A stretch of DNA of 64,000 nt from Candidatus Sulfotelmatobacter sp. (GTDB lineage: Bacteria > Acidobacteriota > Terriglobia > Terriglobales > Acidobacteriaceae): assembly GCA_017883385.1 (NCBI GenBank), contig JADGNQ010000016.1, forward strand, positions 1-64,000. The letters run 5' to 3'. Positions 29,757 to 40,127 of this stretch are shown here, piece after piece (within the stretch, counting starts at the first letter, position 1; each line of letters opens with the position of its first letter). Made by a program: the position numbers and the translations under genes. A model generated the notes under the pieces. The model made no database searches and had not been told where the DNA came from. It saw only the letters and a program-made list of their open reading frames with translations.

Positions 29757-30743
29757 ATGGTCATGTCATCCTCGCTTCCGCTCAGCTCACGGCGCAGCAA
29801 TATACTTCTCGCGTCCCTCTTATTCCTCGCTTTTTTTCCTGCATGTAGCCGTACGTCGAACACGATTGCCGTTATCCCGCGCGCCTGCGGAACGGTGCTC
29901 TGGGAGCCCGCACACGCTGGGGCTGCGCACGTGGCCCGGAGCAAGGGCATGAACATATATTGGAATGCACCGACACGGGAGGATGACGTGGCGGGGCAGA
30001 TCGATCTTCTCGAGAAGGTCGTGGCCAGAGGCTATGCCGGAATTATTATCGCTCCGGATCAGACTCTGCCGTTGCGGACCCCGGTCCGCCGGATCGTTTC
30101 GCGGGGGCTTCCCATAGTCGTTGTGGGAACTAATCTAGGTATCGCTCCCGCCGCAAAACTGTCCTACGTTCTGAATGACGATGTGGCGGGCGGTGAAATG
30201 GCCGCGCGGCGCGTGGGGCAGATTCTGGGCGGGCGAGGCTCCATTGCCATTCTTGGAATCAACCCTCAGCTAACAGGCATCACCGCCAGAGAACGGAGCT
30301 TCGAGAAAACGTTAGAGCAGGAATATCCCAACATACACGTGGTGGCACGAAGGCTCGGGTACTATAGCGTGCCCCAGGAACAACAGGTGGCTGAGGATGT
30401 TCTCAATCGGGGCGAGGCTATCAATGCCATTGTGGCGCTGTCCCACAGCTCGACGCGAGGCGCTTTTTACGCCTTGGTTGAGTTCGACAAGACTCGGGCG
30501 ATTAAGCTCGTCGGCTTTGATCAGGACTTGATGCCGCCCATCCGAACCGGCGGTATTGACTCGGTAATCATGCAGCGCACGTACGATATGGGACATGCAG
30601 CGATGGAATTGATGGACGCGCAAGTTCATGGCCGAGCCGTTCCGGGCATAACCGAGTTTCCTCCGATACTCATGACACGTGAGAACATCGATTCTCCTGA
30701 GATCCGCCAGCAACTAAAGGCCAATTGGTGGGCGGCCCAATGA
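29757..30743 (+). CDS. Periplasmic sugar-binding lipoprotein (Peripla_BP_4 type)
   Basis: A 328-residue substrate-binding protein. ATG 29757 gives a lipoprotein signal with lipobox LAFFPAC (Cys30), so it should be membrane-anchored outside the cytoplasm. The rest is a LacI/RbsB-like type I periplasmic-binding fold: GTVLWEPAHAGAAHVARSKG, LEKVVARGYAGIIIAPDQ, IVVVGTNLGIAPAAKLSYVL, VLNRGEAINAIVALSHSSTRG and KLVGFDQDLMPPIRTGGID. No HTH and no ABC permease genes are nearby. Its stop TGA overlaps the kinase ATG (ATGA), so the protein most likely serves as the ligand-sensing input of the kinase, as in known three-component sugar sensors. The ligand is probably a pentose or small oligosaccharide released by this locus (inference). 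Confidence 0.9.
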   Translation: MVMSSSLPLSSRRSNILLASLLFLAFFPACSRTSNTIAVIPRACGTVLWEPAHAGAAHVARSKGMNIYWNAPTREDDVAGQIDLLEKVVARGYAGIIIAPDQTLPLRTPVRRIVSRGLPIVVVGTNLGIAPAAKLSYVLNDDVAGGEMAARRVGQILGGRGSIAILGINPQLTGITARERSFEKTLEQEYPNIHVVARRLGYYSVPQEQQVAEDVLNRGEAINAIVALSHSSTRGAFYALVEFDKTRAIKLVGFDQDLMPPIRTGGIDSVIMQRTYDMGHAAMELMDAQVHGRAVPGITEFPPILMTRENIDSPEIRQQLKANWWAAQ

Positions 30744-32965
30744 CTCGCCGATCGCGAATACGAACAACATTGATTGTGGCGTTCGCAGTTTCTATAGCTC
30801 TCATGGCAATGGTGTTCTCGGTACGATGGCGTTCTTCCCAACTTTCACGGCAAACGCTCTATAGCGATTCCTTTCGTCTCGAAAAGCAAGACGACTGGCA
30901 GGCTTTCGGCGGCGCATGGGAGATCGTCGATGGCGCTATGCGGAACAATTCCGACGAACGCGGAGCCAAGTCAATGAGTGGAAGCTCCCGTTTGAGGGAC
31001 TACCTGGTCGAAGCGGATGTCCAGCTTTTGGGGCAATACGGGGATGCTGGTCTAATCATTCGCGCCAACAACGAGGAAGAGGGCGTGGATGCCTATAACG
31101 GCTACTATGCAGGATTACGTGATCTTGATAACACGCTCATCCTGGGACGCGCCGGCTACGGTTGGATCGAATATCAGGCAACGCGGGTTACACCGCGCGT
31201 TTACGCGCAGCAGTGGTATCACCTCAAGCTTCTGGCCTACGGATGCAACATCGTGGCCATTGCAACCTCATCTTCTGGCCAGATCACAACCGACGCTGTC
31301 CATGAACCCGATTGTATTCAGTCTGGTCGCTTTGGTCTGAAGTCTTACCAGACGGGGGGCCTCTGGAGGAATGTGCAGGTTCGGGCAGCTACCTACCAAG
31401 ATCTGTTGAACCTGACAGCGGGCGTGCAAATACCACTCGCGGACCCTGATCCAATAGTCGGACCAACGGGAAAGTCGCGCGGCGATTCGGATCCCTTGCG
31501 CGCAGCGAGTGATGCCCAGAATCAGTATTTCGAGCCGATGTATCTCGATATGCGCGATCATCACGTCGATCCTGAGGAACAACCGATTGTTAGTCTTCGG
31601 GCTCTGGCGCCCGACAAACCGGCGCACGTTACGATCCACGGCGTAGTGACTCTAACTTTTCCGAACCTGTTCGTCCAGGATTCCACCGGCGGCCTGGCAA
31701 TTCAGAATTTTCGAGCGAAAATGCCTCCCCAGATAGGCGATCAAGTGGAAGCCAGAGGAAATGCGGAGCTGCACGATTTCAGCTCCGTTTTGAAAGATGC
31801 GGAGGTTCACATCCTGTGGTCCCACGCTCCGATTCATTCCATGAGCGTTACGGCTTCGCAGGCCGCCACAGGGTCCTTCGATGCGCAATACATCGAAGTC
31901 GAAAGTCGTCTGGAAAGCAAGGAAGAAGGTCCCAACCACACAATGGTATTGGATCTAGCAGAAGACAATCAGTCCTTCCGGGCAATCGCCAATGGAACGA
32001 GCGGTGCTGGATTTTTTTCGCGGCTGAAGAGTAAGAGTCGCTTGCGACTGCGCGGTATCTGCGTGGTGGATTCCACCTATACGCACGACCTGACGCCGTT
32101 CGCGATCCTGCTGCCCTCGGTTAATGACGTCGAAGTACTTCAGGGCCCTCCCTGGTGGAGCACCGGGAACATTGTTGTCGCAACGATCGCGATTCTACTT
32201 TTCATACTGGCCGCACAGACTCTCCGCCATTACGTTGAGAGATGGAGGCTCATGGCGGTGCTGGACGAACGTCAACGCCTGGCTCATGAGATGCATGACA
32301 CGCTGGCCCAAAGTTTTGCCGGTATAGGATTTCAGCTACAGGCGATTCGCGATGAGATCAATGACAGAGATGCTATCGACCGCGAGCTTGATCTGGCATC
32401 CAGTATGGTGCGCCGAAGTCATGAGGAAGCCAAGCGGAGCATCGCTGCCCTTAGGCCCGAACTCTTAGAGTCTGTCGGGCTGCTGCGAGCCCTCGAGCAG
32501 AGTGCCAAGAGCATGGTGGCCGGTGGAGCGATACGGGTTACGGCCTTCACTTCAGGCGAGGCACACAGCATACCAGCGCGTATCTCCGATACACTTTTTC
32601 GCATCGGCCAGGAAGCTCTCGCCAACGCCGTTCGCCACGCCAATCCGAATACCCTGCTGATATCGCTGAATTATTGTGAGGCGACTTTACAATTACTAGT
32701 CGAAGACGACGGCAAAGGTTTTATTGTGGGCGCGGATTCAGCAGGTTTCGGAATCCGAGGCATGAGAAAACGTGCCGATGCTATCTCCGCAGACTTGCAA
32801 ATCCGAAGTGCGCCCGGTCGGGGTACAGTCGTGCAGGCAATCGCGCCGATGCCGGCCAAGCTTATGCGCGCGTTGTGGCCAACATCGATTTGGCATTTCT
32901 TTTGGGAGCGTCAATTCCATGAACAACCGACAAACAAAGGCACCAATCCGGCTGCTCATCGTTGA
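30740..32965 (+). CDS. Sensor histidine kinase with extracytoplasmic concanavalin/LamG-like domain
   Basis: A 741-residue membrane kinase starting at ATG 30740, overlapping the binding-protein stop by four bases. One transmembrane helix lies near residues 8-27. An extracytoplasmic region follows. Residues about 39-225 look like a concanavalin/LamG-type carbohydrate-binding sandwich (WQAFGGAWEIVDGAMRNN, GQYGDAGLIIRANNEEEG, YNGYYAGLRDLDNTLILG). Residues about 280-440 form a beta-rich OB-like domain (FPNLFVQDSTGGLAIQNF). A second helix spans about 477-495. The cytoplasmic part has a HisKA_3 box (RLAHEMHDTLAQSF, His516 as likely phosphoacceptor) and an HATPase (FRIGQEALANAVRHANP, LLVEDDGKGF). The cognate regulator overlaps its 3' end by 47 bases. 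A sugar-sensing role is inferred from domains and neighbours. Confidence 0.9.
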   Translation: MTRRSRIRTTLIVAFAVSIALMAMVFSVRWRSSQLSRQTLYSDSFRLEKQDDWQAFGGAWEIVDGAMRNNSDERGAKSMSGSSRLRDYLVEADVQLLGQYGDAGLIIRANNEEEGVDAYNGYYAGLRDLDNTLILGRAGYGWIEYQATRVTPRVYAQQWYHLKLLAYGCNIVAIATSSSGQITTDAVHEPDCIQSGRFGLKSYQTGGLWRNVQVRAATYQDLLNLTAGVQIPLADPDPIVGPTGKSRGDSDPLRAASDAQNQYFEPMYLDMRDHHVDPEEQPIVSLRALAPDKPAHVTIHGVVTLTFPNLFVQDSTGGLAIQNFRAKMPPQIGDQVEARGNAELHDFSSVLKDAEVHILWSHAPIHSMSVTASQAATGSFDAQYIEVESRLESKEEGPNHTMVLDLAEDNQSFRAIANGTSGAGFFSRLKSKSRLRLRGICVVDSTYTHDLTPFAILLPSVNDVEVLQGPPWWSTGNIVVATIAILLFILAAQTLRHYVERWRLMAVLDERQRLAHEMHDTLAQSFAGIGFQLQAIRDEINDRDAIDRELDLASSMVRRSHEEAKRSIAALRPELLESVGLLRALEQSAKSMVAGGAIRVTAFTSGEAHSIPARISDTLFRIGQEALANAVRHANPNTLLISLNYCEATLQLLVEDDGKGFIVGADSAGFGIRGMRKRADAISADLQIRSAPGRGTVVQAIAPMPAKLMRALWPTSIWHFFWERQFHEQPTNKGTNPAAHR

Positions 32966-33563
32966 TGACCACCCGGTGGTAAGGGCTGGTTTGAGCAGCA
33001 TGCTTTGCAAGCAGCCGGGCCTGAAGTTGGTCGGCGCCGCAGCCGGCGCCGAAGAGGCATTGGCCTTGCTTGAGCACTGCATTGCCGATGTGGTTTTGCT
33101 GGATTTGCGGATGCCCAAAATGAGCGGGATCGAGGCTCTGCAAGCCCTGAGCAAGCTCGTATCTCCGCCGCAAGTCATCATTCTGTCGAGCTTCGAATTC
33201 GAGGAGGAGATCTATCGCTCCGTTCAAGCCGGCGCGCGAGGATACCTGTTGAAGGAAACCTCGCGTGACGAAATGGTGGCAGCCATTGTGGCGGTCCACG
33301 CCGGCAGGCGGTACTTCCCCCCAGCGATTGCCAGCAGACTCTCCGATAGGACCCATCGTTCCACTCTGAGTCCGCGCGAGTTGGAAATTCTGGAAATGCT
33401 CTCGAGGGGATTCACCAACAAAGAAATCGGCCGAGCGTTCGGCATCAGTACGTATACGGTTCGAAATCACGTTAACAGTATTAACCAGAAGCTCGACGTG
33501 TGCGACCGCACCGAAGCTGCGTCAGTTGCCATTAAGCAAGGCATTATTTCCGTGTCCGGCTAG
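32919..33563 (+). CDS. NarL/FixJ-family response regulator
   Basis: A 214-residue transcription factor. ATG 32919 is preferred, with GGGAGCG eight bases upstream inside the end of the kinase gene. The receiver domain (residues 10-125) has LLIVDDHPVVRAGL, the phosphoacceptor Asp62 in VVLLDLRMPKMSG, and the Lys in GYLLKETSRDE. The C-terminal LuxR-type HTH reads LSPRELEILEMLSRGFTNKE and AFGISTYTVRNHVNSINQKL. It forms a two-component pair with the preceding HisKA_3 kinase. The likely target is the divergent TonB-MGH1-araA promoter region at 29551-29756, where an inverted repeat covers a -10 element (inference). Confidence 0.93.
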   Translation: MNNRQTKAPIRLLIVDDHPVVRAGLSSMLCKQPGLKLVGAAAGAEEALALLEHCIADVVLLDLRMPKMSGIEALQALSKLVSPPQVIILSSFEFEEEIYRSVQAGARGYLLKETSRDEMVAAIVAVHAGRRYFPPAIASRLSDRTHRSTLSPRELEILEMLSRGFTNKEIGRAFGISTYTVRNHVNSINQKLDVCDRTEAASVAIKQGIISVSG

Positions 33564-33579
33564 AAGCGGTCGCAAGGAT

Positions 33580-35343
<1,764 letters not shown>

Positions 35344-35393
35344 AGACTATGGCCCGTGGAAGCGCTCCTAATTATGGCGGCGAACGACTATGC

Positions 35394-35409
35394 GAGTAAA
35401 GGTTTACTC
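35394..35409. promoter_or_regulatory. LacI-type palindrome upstream of CRTAC1 gene (GG centre)
   Basis: GAGTAAAGGTTTACTC has perfect seven-base arms and matches AGTAAACGTTTACT at 13 of 14 positions. The central pair is GG rather than CG, unusual for LacI-type sites. It lies between the TPR stop (35444) and the CRTAC1 start (35343). Confidence 0.6.
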
Positions 35410-35427
35410 AAATCCGGCAATGACGAA

Positions 35428-35443
35428 CCGAGCGCGTGCTCGG
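35428..35443 (-). terminator. GC-rich hairpin directly after TPR stop codon
   Basis: CCGAGC (35428-35433), loop GCGT, GCTCGG (35438-35443), abutting the TPR stop at 35444. The following minus-strand bases TTCGTCATT are only moderately T-rich. It may separate transcription of the TPR and CRTAC1 genes. Confidence 0.35.
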
Positions 35444-36934
35444 CTAGTCGGATGTGCCTCGCTCGACGACCAGTTTGTAGCGATTATGTTCCGCTTCTTC
35501 CTTGGTTGCTTCCTGCCGGGCTGTCGCCAATCGCTTCAGCAGATCCGGGATTTCCGTTTTGTCGCCCGTCTTTCGCAGCACGAGGACCAAGTGATAAAGC
35601 GCGGTCTGGTCTTTCGGATCGTAACCTAAAGCCAGCCGGCATTCCTTGCTGGCAAGTCCACTCTGTCCAAGCTGCAAATAAAGCTTCGCCAAAACATCGT
35701 GCGCAGCAGAAAGAGACGGCTGAAGAGCAACTGCCTTCCTCGCCGATTGTATGGCTTGCTGGAACTCAGCACTGCCGGATGGAGGCGCCTTCTGCGAGAG
35801 AATGGCGGCCTGAAGATACCAAAGAAAAGGATCGCTGGGCTTCTTCAGGAGTTTTGACCGCACCGTTGCCAGAGCGATGTCAGGGTCGTTCCTGTTCTTC
35901 TCCTCCGCGACCATTCCTTGTGCCGCCGCACTGACGGACTGCTGTGGGTCTAGCTGCTCGGCCTTTTCGAAGTCTGACTCCGCTTTCTCATACTCGGCGA
36001 GTTGCACGTAGAGGACACCACGCGCCAGGAAGAGTCCCGCCGCCTCGGGTTGCAGATCGAGACCCGCGTTGATCATATCGATCCCGGTCTGGAACGACTG
36101 GTGAGTCATCGCAATGTTGGCGAAGTCCACATAGAGAGCGACGTTGCGCGGGTCTTTGACAATCGCCTCGTGAAGCATCTTGACCCCGTTGGGCGTATCT
36201 TTGTCGGCCTCGTAGGCAGCGGCCGCCAACTGCATTGTGCTCACTTCTGGATCGCCGGTCACGAGCAGGGGTTGCAACGTAGTGAGCGCATCTTGCGGTT
36301 CCCCTACCGCAAGTTGGACCGCGGCTAGACCGCGTCGCCCGCGAGGATCATCCGGGTGAGATGTCAATATTCGTTGAAAGATGGGAATCGCCTTTTCCGG
36401 GTGTTTGAGGTCCATCAGACAGACACCGTACTGTCTCATCGCTGCAGGTTGCGCCTCCAGCAGAGGGCCGCTCTGCTCAAAGTCCTTCACTGCCTGTGCA
36501 CAGTCGCCTCGCTTATACGCCATTACACCCAACATGGCGTGGCTGGTCTGGTCGCCCGGCTTCAGGCGCAAGACGTGTTGCAAGAGCGGTAAAGCCTGCT
36601 TGCTTCCATTCTCGTACTCAATTTCGGCAGCACCTTCTAGAGCCGGGAGGTAGTCTGGGACAATCTTCAGTGCCCTTTGGTACGAGACCAGTGCTTGCTT
36701 TGGATCTCCCTTTCCCGAGAAAGCCAGGGCTTGCAAAGTCCACAGCTGCGGGCTTTTTGGGGACGCTTGTAGCGCGGGATGTAGCAGTTGGAGGGCCTGT
36801 TCAAATTCCCGGCTGCGCAACGCCACAGTAATGGGCCCGATGCTGTCCGTTGCGGTCTGCGCGAATATCACAGGACAAAAGGCCAGCAAAGCAAGTATGA
36901 GACGATGTTTCTTCGGAATGAATGCTGACATCAT
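35444..36934 (-). CDS. Secreted TPR-repeat protein (paralogue of 20694-22178)
   Basis: A 496-residue protein. The start at 36934 (MMSAFIPKKHRLILALLAFCPVIFAQ) gives a Sec signal; 36955 and 36931 are alternatives. Around ten TPR units follow, such as LQLLHPALQASPKSPQLWTL, AVKDFEQSGPLLEAQPAAMR and QLAEYEKAESDFEKAEQLDP. By eye it is a full-length paralogue of the TPR gene at 20.7 kb, sharing NVALYVDFANIAMTHQSFQ, KALRK-like C-terminal helices and the end motif QEATKEEAEHNRYKLVVE. It precedes a CRTAC1 gene on the same strand, the same pairing as at 7.6-11.5 kb, though a hairpin and a separate operator lie between them. Probable extracytoplasmic scaffold; partner and substrate unknown. Confidence 0.88.
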   Translation of the reverse strand: MMSAFIPKKHRLILALLAFCPVIFAQTATDSIGPITVALRSREFEQALQLLHPALQASPKSPQLWTLQALAFSGKGDPKQALVSYQRALKIVPDYLPALEGAAEIEYENGSKQALPLLQHVLRLKPGDQTSHAMLGVMAYKRGDCAQAVKDFEQSGPLLEAQPAAMRQYGVCLMDLKHPEKAIPIFQRILTSHPDDPRGRRGLAAVQLAVGEPQDALTTLQPLLVTGDPEVSTMQLAAAAYEADKDTPNGVKMLHEAIVKDPRNVALYVDFANIAMTHQSFQTGIDMINAGLDLQPEAAGLFLARGVLYVQLAEYEKAESDFEKAEQLDPQQSVSAAAQGMVAEEKNRNDPDIALATVRSKLLKKPSDPFLWYLQAAILSQKAPPSGSAEFQQAIQSARKAVALQPSLSAAHDVLAKLYLQLGQSGLASKECRLALGYDPKDQTALYHLVLVLRKTGDKTEIPDLLKRLATARQEATKEEAEHNRYKLVVERGTSD

Positions 36935-36966
36935 GGGTATGGCGTGCAATCCCAAAATAATCTAGC

Positions 36967-36983
36967 GAGAGTTGTCCACTCTC
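36967..36983 (-). terminator. Inverted repeat downstream of sugar-acid operon
   Basis: GAGAGT (36967-36972), loop TGTCC, ACTCTC (36978-36983). On the minus strand the stem is followed by GCTAGATTATTTT, a loosely T-rich tail. It lies 61 bases after the dehydrogenase gene and 33 bases before the TPR start, so it could end the operon or act as an operator. Confidence 0.35.
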
Positions 36984-37043
36984 AACTGTCAAAATTTCCT
37001 AATGAATGCCCAGACCTCCTGGCCGCCTCGGCCAAGCGTCTCC

Positions 37044-37913
37044 TCACTTCTTCAGAGACTTCACTACTGCGGAGAAGTCCAGGTCGCCCAGCCCCTCTTT
37101 AACTGCTTGTTTGAAAACCTCGAGAGCAGGAGCAGCCGTTTGGAGCGGAACACCGCATTTCGCGGCCTCCTGGATAGCGTACCCGATATCCTTCGTCATC
37201 AGTTTCAGTGGAAAATTCGGAGTGAAGTCGTCCGCCGCCATGCTCGTCAACATCCTCTTGATCAGCGGACTGGCCAGCGCACTGTTCGCCAGGACGGAGA
37301 TACATTTCTCGCGATCAAGGCCACTCGCATTGACGAGGGATATTGCTTCAGCAAAGGACGCCGCTTGGACGCCGCAAACAAAGTTGTTAATCAATTTTAC
37401 GAGCGCGCCACTTCCGTTCGGGCCAAGGTGTAAAGCTTCCCGGCCAAGAACCGACAAAACGTCTCGCGCTCGGGCGAAACCTGCGACTGAGCCTCCCACC
37501 ATGAAAAACAGCTCACCTGTTGCGGCGTGAGGCTTGCTTCCGGTAACGGGGGCATCAAGAAAATCGCACTTTTTCTGGGCCGCGGCGGCACCGAGTTCCC
37601 TGACCCAGTCCACCGACAGCGTGCTCGATTCCAGCAACAGTGAACCCGGCGAAACCCCGGCCAACGCCCCGTCTGCCCCAAGCCACACGCTCCGAGACGC
37701 GGCGTCGTCCGCGACCATACTGATGACGATCTCGGCTCGCGCGGCGGCCTCTCGCGGTGAAGCTGCAACGAGCGCGCCGGCGTCCGCGAACTTCGCAGTC
37801 CGCTCGCGATTCCGGTTATAGACCGACAGTGGAAACCCGGCGGACAGCAGACGTGCTGCCACGCCTCCGCCCATGATGCCAAGACCTAGAACGGCAACGC
37901 TTGATTTTGCCAT
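37044..37913 (-). CDS. NAD(P)-dependent beta-hydroxyacid dehydrogenase (HIBADH/GLYR type)
   Basis: A 289-residue cytoplasmic oxidoreductase. The N-terminal Rossmann motif is VAVLGLGIMGGGVAARLLSA and the family substrate-binding block is CDFLDAPVTGSKPHAATGEL. The catalytic Lys lies in GSGALVKLINNFVCG. Length is normal for 3-hydroxyisobutyrate, tartronate-semialdehyde or glyoxylate/succinate-semialdehyde reductases. The ATG at 37913 is preceded by GGGTGAGAG and lies seven bases after the stop of the FAH-type gene, so the two are co-transcribed. Operon context (acid-sugar dehydratase, AraD1-type enzyme) suggests it reduces or oxidises a small hydroxy-acid produced from sugar-acid breakdown. The substrate cannot be settled from sequence. 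Confidence 0.9.
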   Translation of the reverse strand: MAKSSVAVLGLGIMGGGVAARLLSAGFPLSVYNRNRERTAKFADAGALVAASPREAAARAEIVISMVADDAASRSVWLGADGALAGVSPGSLLLESSTLSVDWVRELGAAAAQKKCDFLDAPVTGSKPHAATGELFFMVGGSVAGFARARDVLSVLGREALHLGPNGSGALVKLINNFVCGVQAASFAEAISLVNASGLDREKCISVLANSALASPLIKRMLTSMAADDFTPNFPLKLMTKDIGYAIQEAAKCGVPLQTAAPALEVFKQAVKEGLGDLDFSAVVKSLKK

Positions 37914-37920
37914 TATTCTC

Positions 37921-38922
37921 TCACCCTAAAGAAGTGACTTCGATCAGCGTTGACGCTGAGTTCGCCACCTGAACCGGATTGCGCAGAGGCCGCCCAAAAC
38001 CCTCGAATGCGATCTCGATCACATCTCCATCTTTCAGCTGGATGCCCGCGCCAAAGCTCAAGCAGTCGGTCCCAAAGAAATGGATGTGGACGTCTCCCGG
38101 CCGTCGATGGCCTTCAAATTTGAAGTGATGATGTTCAAGGTTCTGCAAGCTATGGCACATCTCAGCTTCCCCAGTGAGGAACGTTCCTGACCAGAGCACA
38201 CTACCCCCCCGACCAATGTTCACTCCCACGGATACGGACGAAAACTCAGGGTCCACGACGAGCTCGGGGCCGAGCGCACAGGTTCGGAGTTTTGAGCCCG
38301 CCAAGTTGAGATAGTTCTTCTTCTCGAAACGGTGATCGGAAAACTCATTGCCTCCCGCCATCCCTATGCGGTACGGAGATCCGTCTGGCCCAATCACATA
38401 GATGCCCGCAATCTCTGCCTCCTCGCCTCCGTCCTCCGCATAGCATGGAATATCGAGTGGCTGTCCGTGCGCTCGCAAGGTCATGCCTGTGCCTTTGTAG
38501 AACCATTCTGGGGGAGTGCCAATGGTCCCCGGCGCGGGCCTCCCGCCCTCCTTGCCCCATTGGAACATCTTCATGCTATCGGTCGTCTCATCGCTGGCGA
38601 CTGCATGCATCGATTGGCGATCCCGAGCGCTCCCCAGGTGCGTGAGGCCCGTGCCAGAGATCATGCAACGCGAAGGTTCATCTGGATGGTCAATCGGCGG
38701 CAACAATCGCCATTCCGAGCCGCTGCTGTACACAAGATCGTAGTCTAGGCGTTCCGTTATAAGTCGTTTCTGCGCCAGATCGCTGAGCTTCGAGCCCGCC
38801 TTGATGGCCGATTTTGCCAGTTCGTACACAGAACTGCAGCCGTCGAGCACACGGAGATGCGGTTCCTCGACCAGCGCCACACGTCGCACGGTGCCTTTCT
38901 TGATTTGAACCAGTCGCGTCAT
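37921..38922 (-). CDS. AraD1/FAH-family 2-keto-3-deoxy sugar acid enzyme
   Basis: A 333-residue cytoplasmic protein of the fumarylacetoacetase-hydrolase superfamily, most like the AraD1/GguC branch annotated in L-arabinose and related sugar-acid routes. I use ATG 38922 (MTRLVQIKKGTVRRVALVEE); an in-frame TTG at 38952, next to the upstream stop, is possible. Diagnostic stretches include RCMISGTGLTHLGSARDRQ, EWFYKGTGMTLRAHGQPLDI, DGGEEAEIAGIYVIGPDG and FFGTDCLSFGAGIQLKDGDV. The acidic residues in EEAEIAG are candidate metal ligands. With the upstream enolase-superfamily dehydratase it would form a non-phosphorylative route that removes water from an aldonate and then processes the 2-keto-3-deoxy acid. 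The exact sugar is undetermined. Confidence 0.82.
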   Translation of the reverse strand: MTRLVQIKKGTVRRVALVEEPHLRVLDGCSSVYELAKSAIKAGSKLSDLAQKRLITERLDYDLVYSSGSEWRLLPPIDHPDEPSRCMISGTGLTHLGSARDRQSMHAVASDETTDSMKMFQWGKEGGRPAPGTIGTPPEWFYKGTGMTLRAHGQPLDIPCYAEDGGEEAEIAGIYVIGPDGSPYRIGMAGGNEFSDHRFEKKNYLNLAGSKLRTCALGPELVVDPEFSSVSVGVNIGRGGSVLWSGTFLTGEAEMCHSLQNLEHHHFKFEGHRRPGDVHIHFFGTDCLSFGAGIQLKDGDVIEIAFEGFGRPLRNPVQVANSASTLIEVTSLG

Positions 38923-38954
38923 GAGATCCGATTTCGCCCCTTCCCGAACCAACT

Positions 38955-40127
38955 CTATTCAACAACTTCAAAGCTCTCCAGCCTCGTTTCGTCAAGCGAC
39001 AGACCGAGACCTGGGACGCTTTCATCCAGATCGACGAAGCCGTCTTTTGCCTTCGGCTCACCTGTAAAGAGATACCAGAAGAGTTCATTTCCTACTTCCA
39101 CATCCACCATCGGAAAATATTCGGCCATGGGAGAATTGAGGCTCGCCATGACAACGTGATAATTGTGCATCTGACCAGCATGGGGGATCACGGGAACGGA
39201 ATATGCCTCGGCAAGCACCGCGATTTTGCGCGCTTGGGTGATGCCGCCTACGCGGTTCGTGTCGAACTGAACGTAGTCAACGGCGCGAGCCTCCAGCAAG
39301 TCGCGAAAGCCGTAAAGGGTGAATTCGTGCTCGCCGCCCGCGATCGGAACTAGCCCCCGGGATTTCAACTCGGCATAGCCGCGAACGTCGTCGGGGATAA
39401 CCGGCTCTTCGAGCCAGCGCAGGTGAAACGGTTCCAAGAGCGGAAGCATTCGCTTGGCGTAGTCGAGCGTCCAGCCCATGTAGGCGTCGGCCATCACATC
39501 GATGCCGTCCCCTACGGCTTCGCGCACCGTGCGAACCAGGTCAATATTGTGTTGCATCCCAGCGGCGCTGTCCGCCGGGCCCCAGCCGAAGCGAAGCTTC
39601 ATCGCTTTGTAGCCTTGATCTTTGTAGCGTCTTGCCTCGGCGGCGAGATCGCTGGACTCGGTGGCATAAAGGCGGCTGGCGTAGACCGGAATGCGAGACT
39701 TAGTTCTGCCTCCGAGCAGCCGGTAAACAGGTTGCTTCGCCGATTTGCCCAGAATGTCCCAGAGCGCAATATCGACGGCACTGATTGCAGCCATCCCGAT
39801 CCCTTTGCGGCCAAACGCCATCGTCTTGCGATACATGTGCTGCCACAGAAACTCGATGTCCCATGGATCTTGACCCACCAACAGAGGATTCAAATACAGG
39901 TCAATCGTCTGCTTCGTCACCTGCGGCGCCAACGCGGCGTTCCCAATACCCACGAAGCCATTGTCCGTAAAGATCTCGACTACGAGCCATCCGTGGAAAG
40001 TGAAGGTTCCCATGGACGCTTCCGGCAGTTGCAGCAGATCCATGGGATTGGTGCAGAAATGCGGCGGCAACGGCGTAGTCCGCCCACGCCATCGGAACAC
40101 GCGCGTGCGAATCTCTTTGATCTTCAT
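38955..40127 (-). CDS. Enolase-superfamily acid-sugar dehydratase (rhamnonate dehydratase-like)
   Basis: A 390-residue enzyme of the mandelate racemase/muconate lactonizing group. Its ATG overlaps the transporter stop (ATGA), with AAGGAGCG immediately before it. Active-site elements are visible: KxR in YKAMKLRFGWGP, metal ligands Asp in DVMADAYMGW, Glu in LRWLEEPVIPDD and Glu in PIAGGEHEF, and the His of VIPHAGQMHNYHVV. The His region and the Glu/His spacing resemble L-rhamnonate dehydratase (PHGSSVYSHHAV in E. coli RhmD). Such enzymes convert an aldonate to a 2-keto-3-deoxy acid. Adjacent AraD1-type and dehydrogenase genes supply later steps and the MFS gene the uptake. L-rhamnonate, L-arabinonate or L-fuconate are all possible substrates. 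Confidence 0.87.
   Translation of the reverse strand: MKIKEIRTRVFRWRGRTTPLPPHFCTNPMDLLQLPEASMGTFTFHGWLVVEIFTDNGFVGIGNAALAPQVTKQTIDLYLNPLLVGQDPWDIEFLWQHMYRKTMAFGRKGIGMAAISAVDIALWDILGKSAKQPVYRLLGGRTKSRIPVYASRLYATESSDLAAEARRYKDQGYKAMKLRFGWGPADSAAGMQHNIDLVRTVREAVGDGIDVMADAYMGWTLDYAKRMLPLLEPFHLRWLEEPVIPDDVRGYAELKSRGLVPIAGGEHEFTLYGFRDLLEARAVDYVQFDTNRVGGITQARKIAVLAEAYSVPVIPHAGQMHNYHVVMASLNSPMAEYFPMVDVEVGNELFWYLFTGEPKAKDGFVDLDESVPGLGLSLDETRLESFEVVE

Noticed and set aside
29757-30743. LacI-type repressor call for the binding protein
   Set aside because: The fold is LacI-like, but the N-terminus is a lipoprotein signal and there is no HTH, so it is a periplasmic binding protein.
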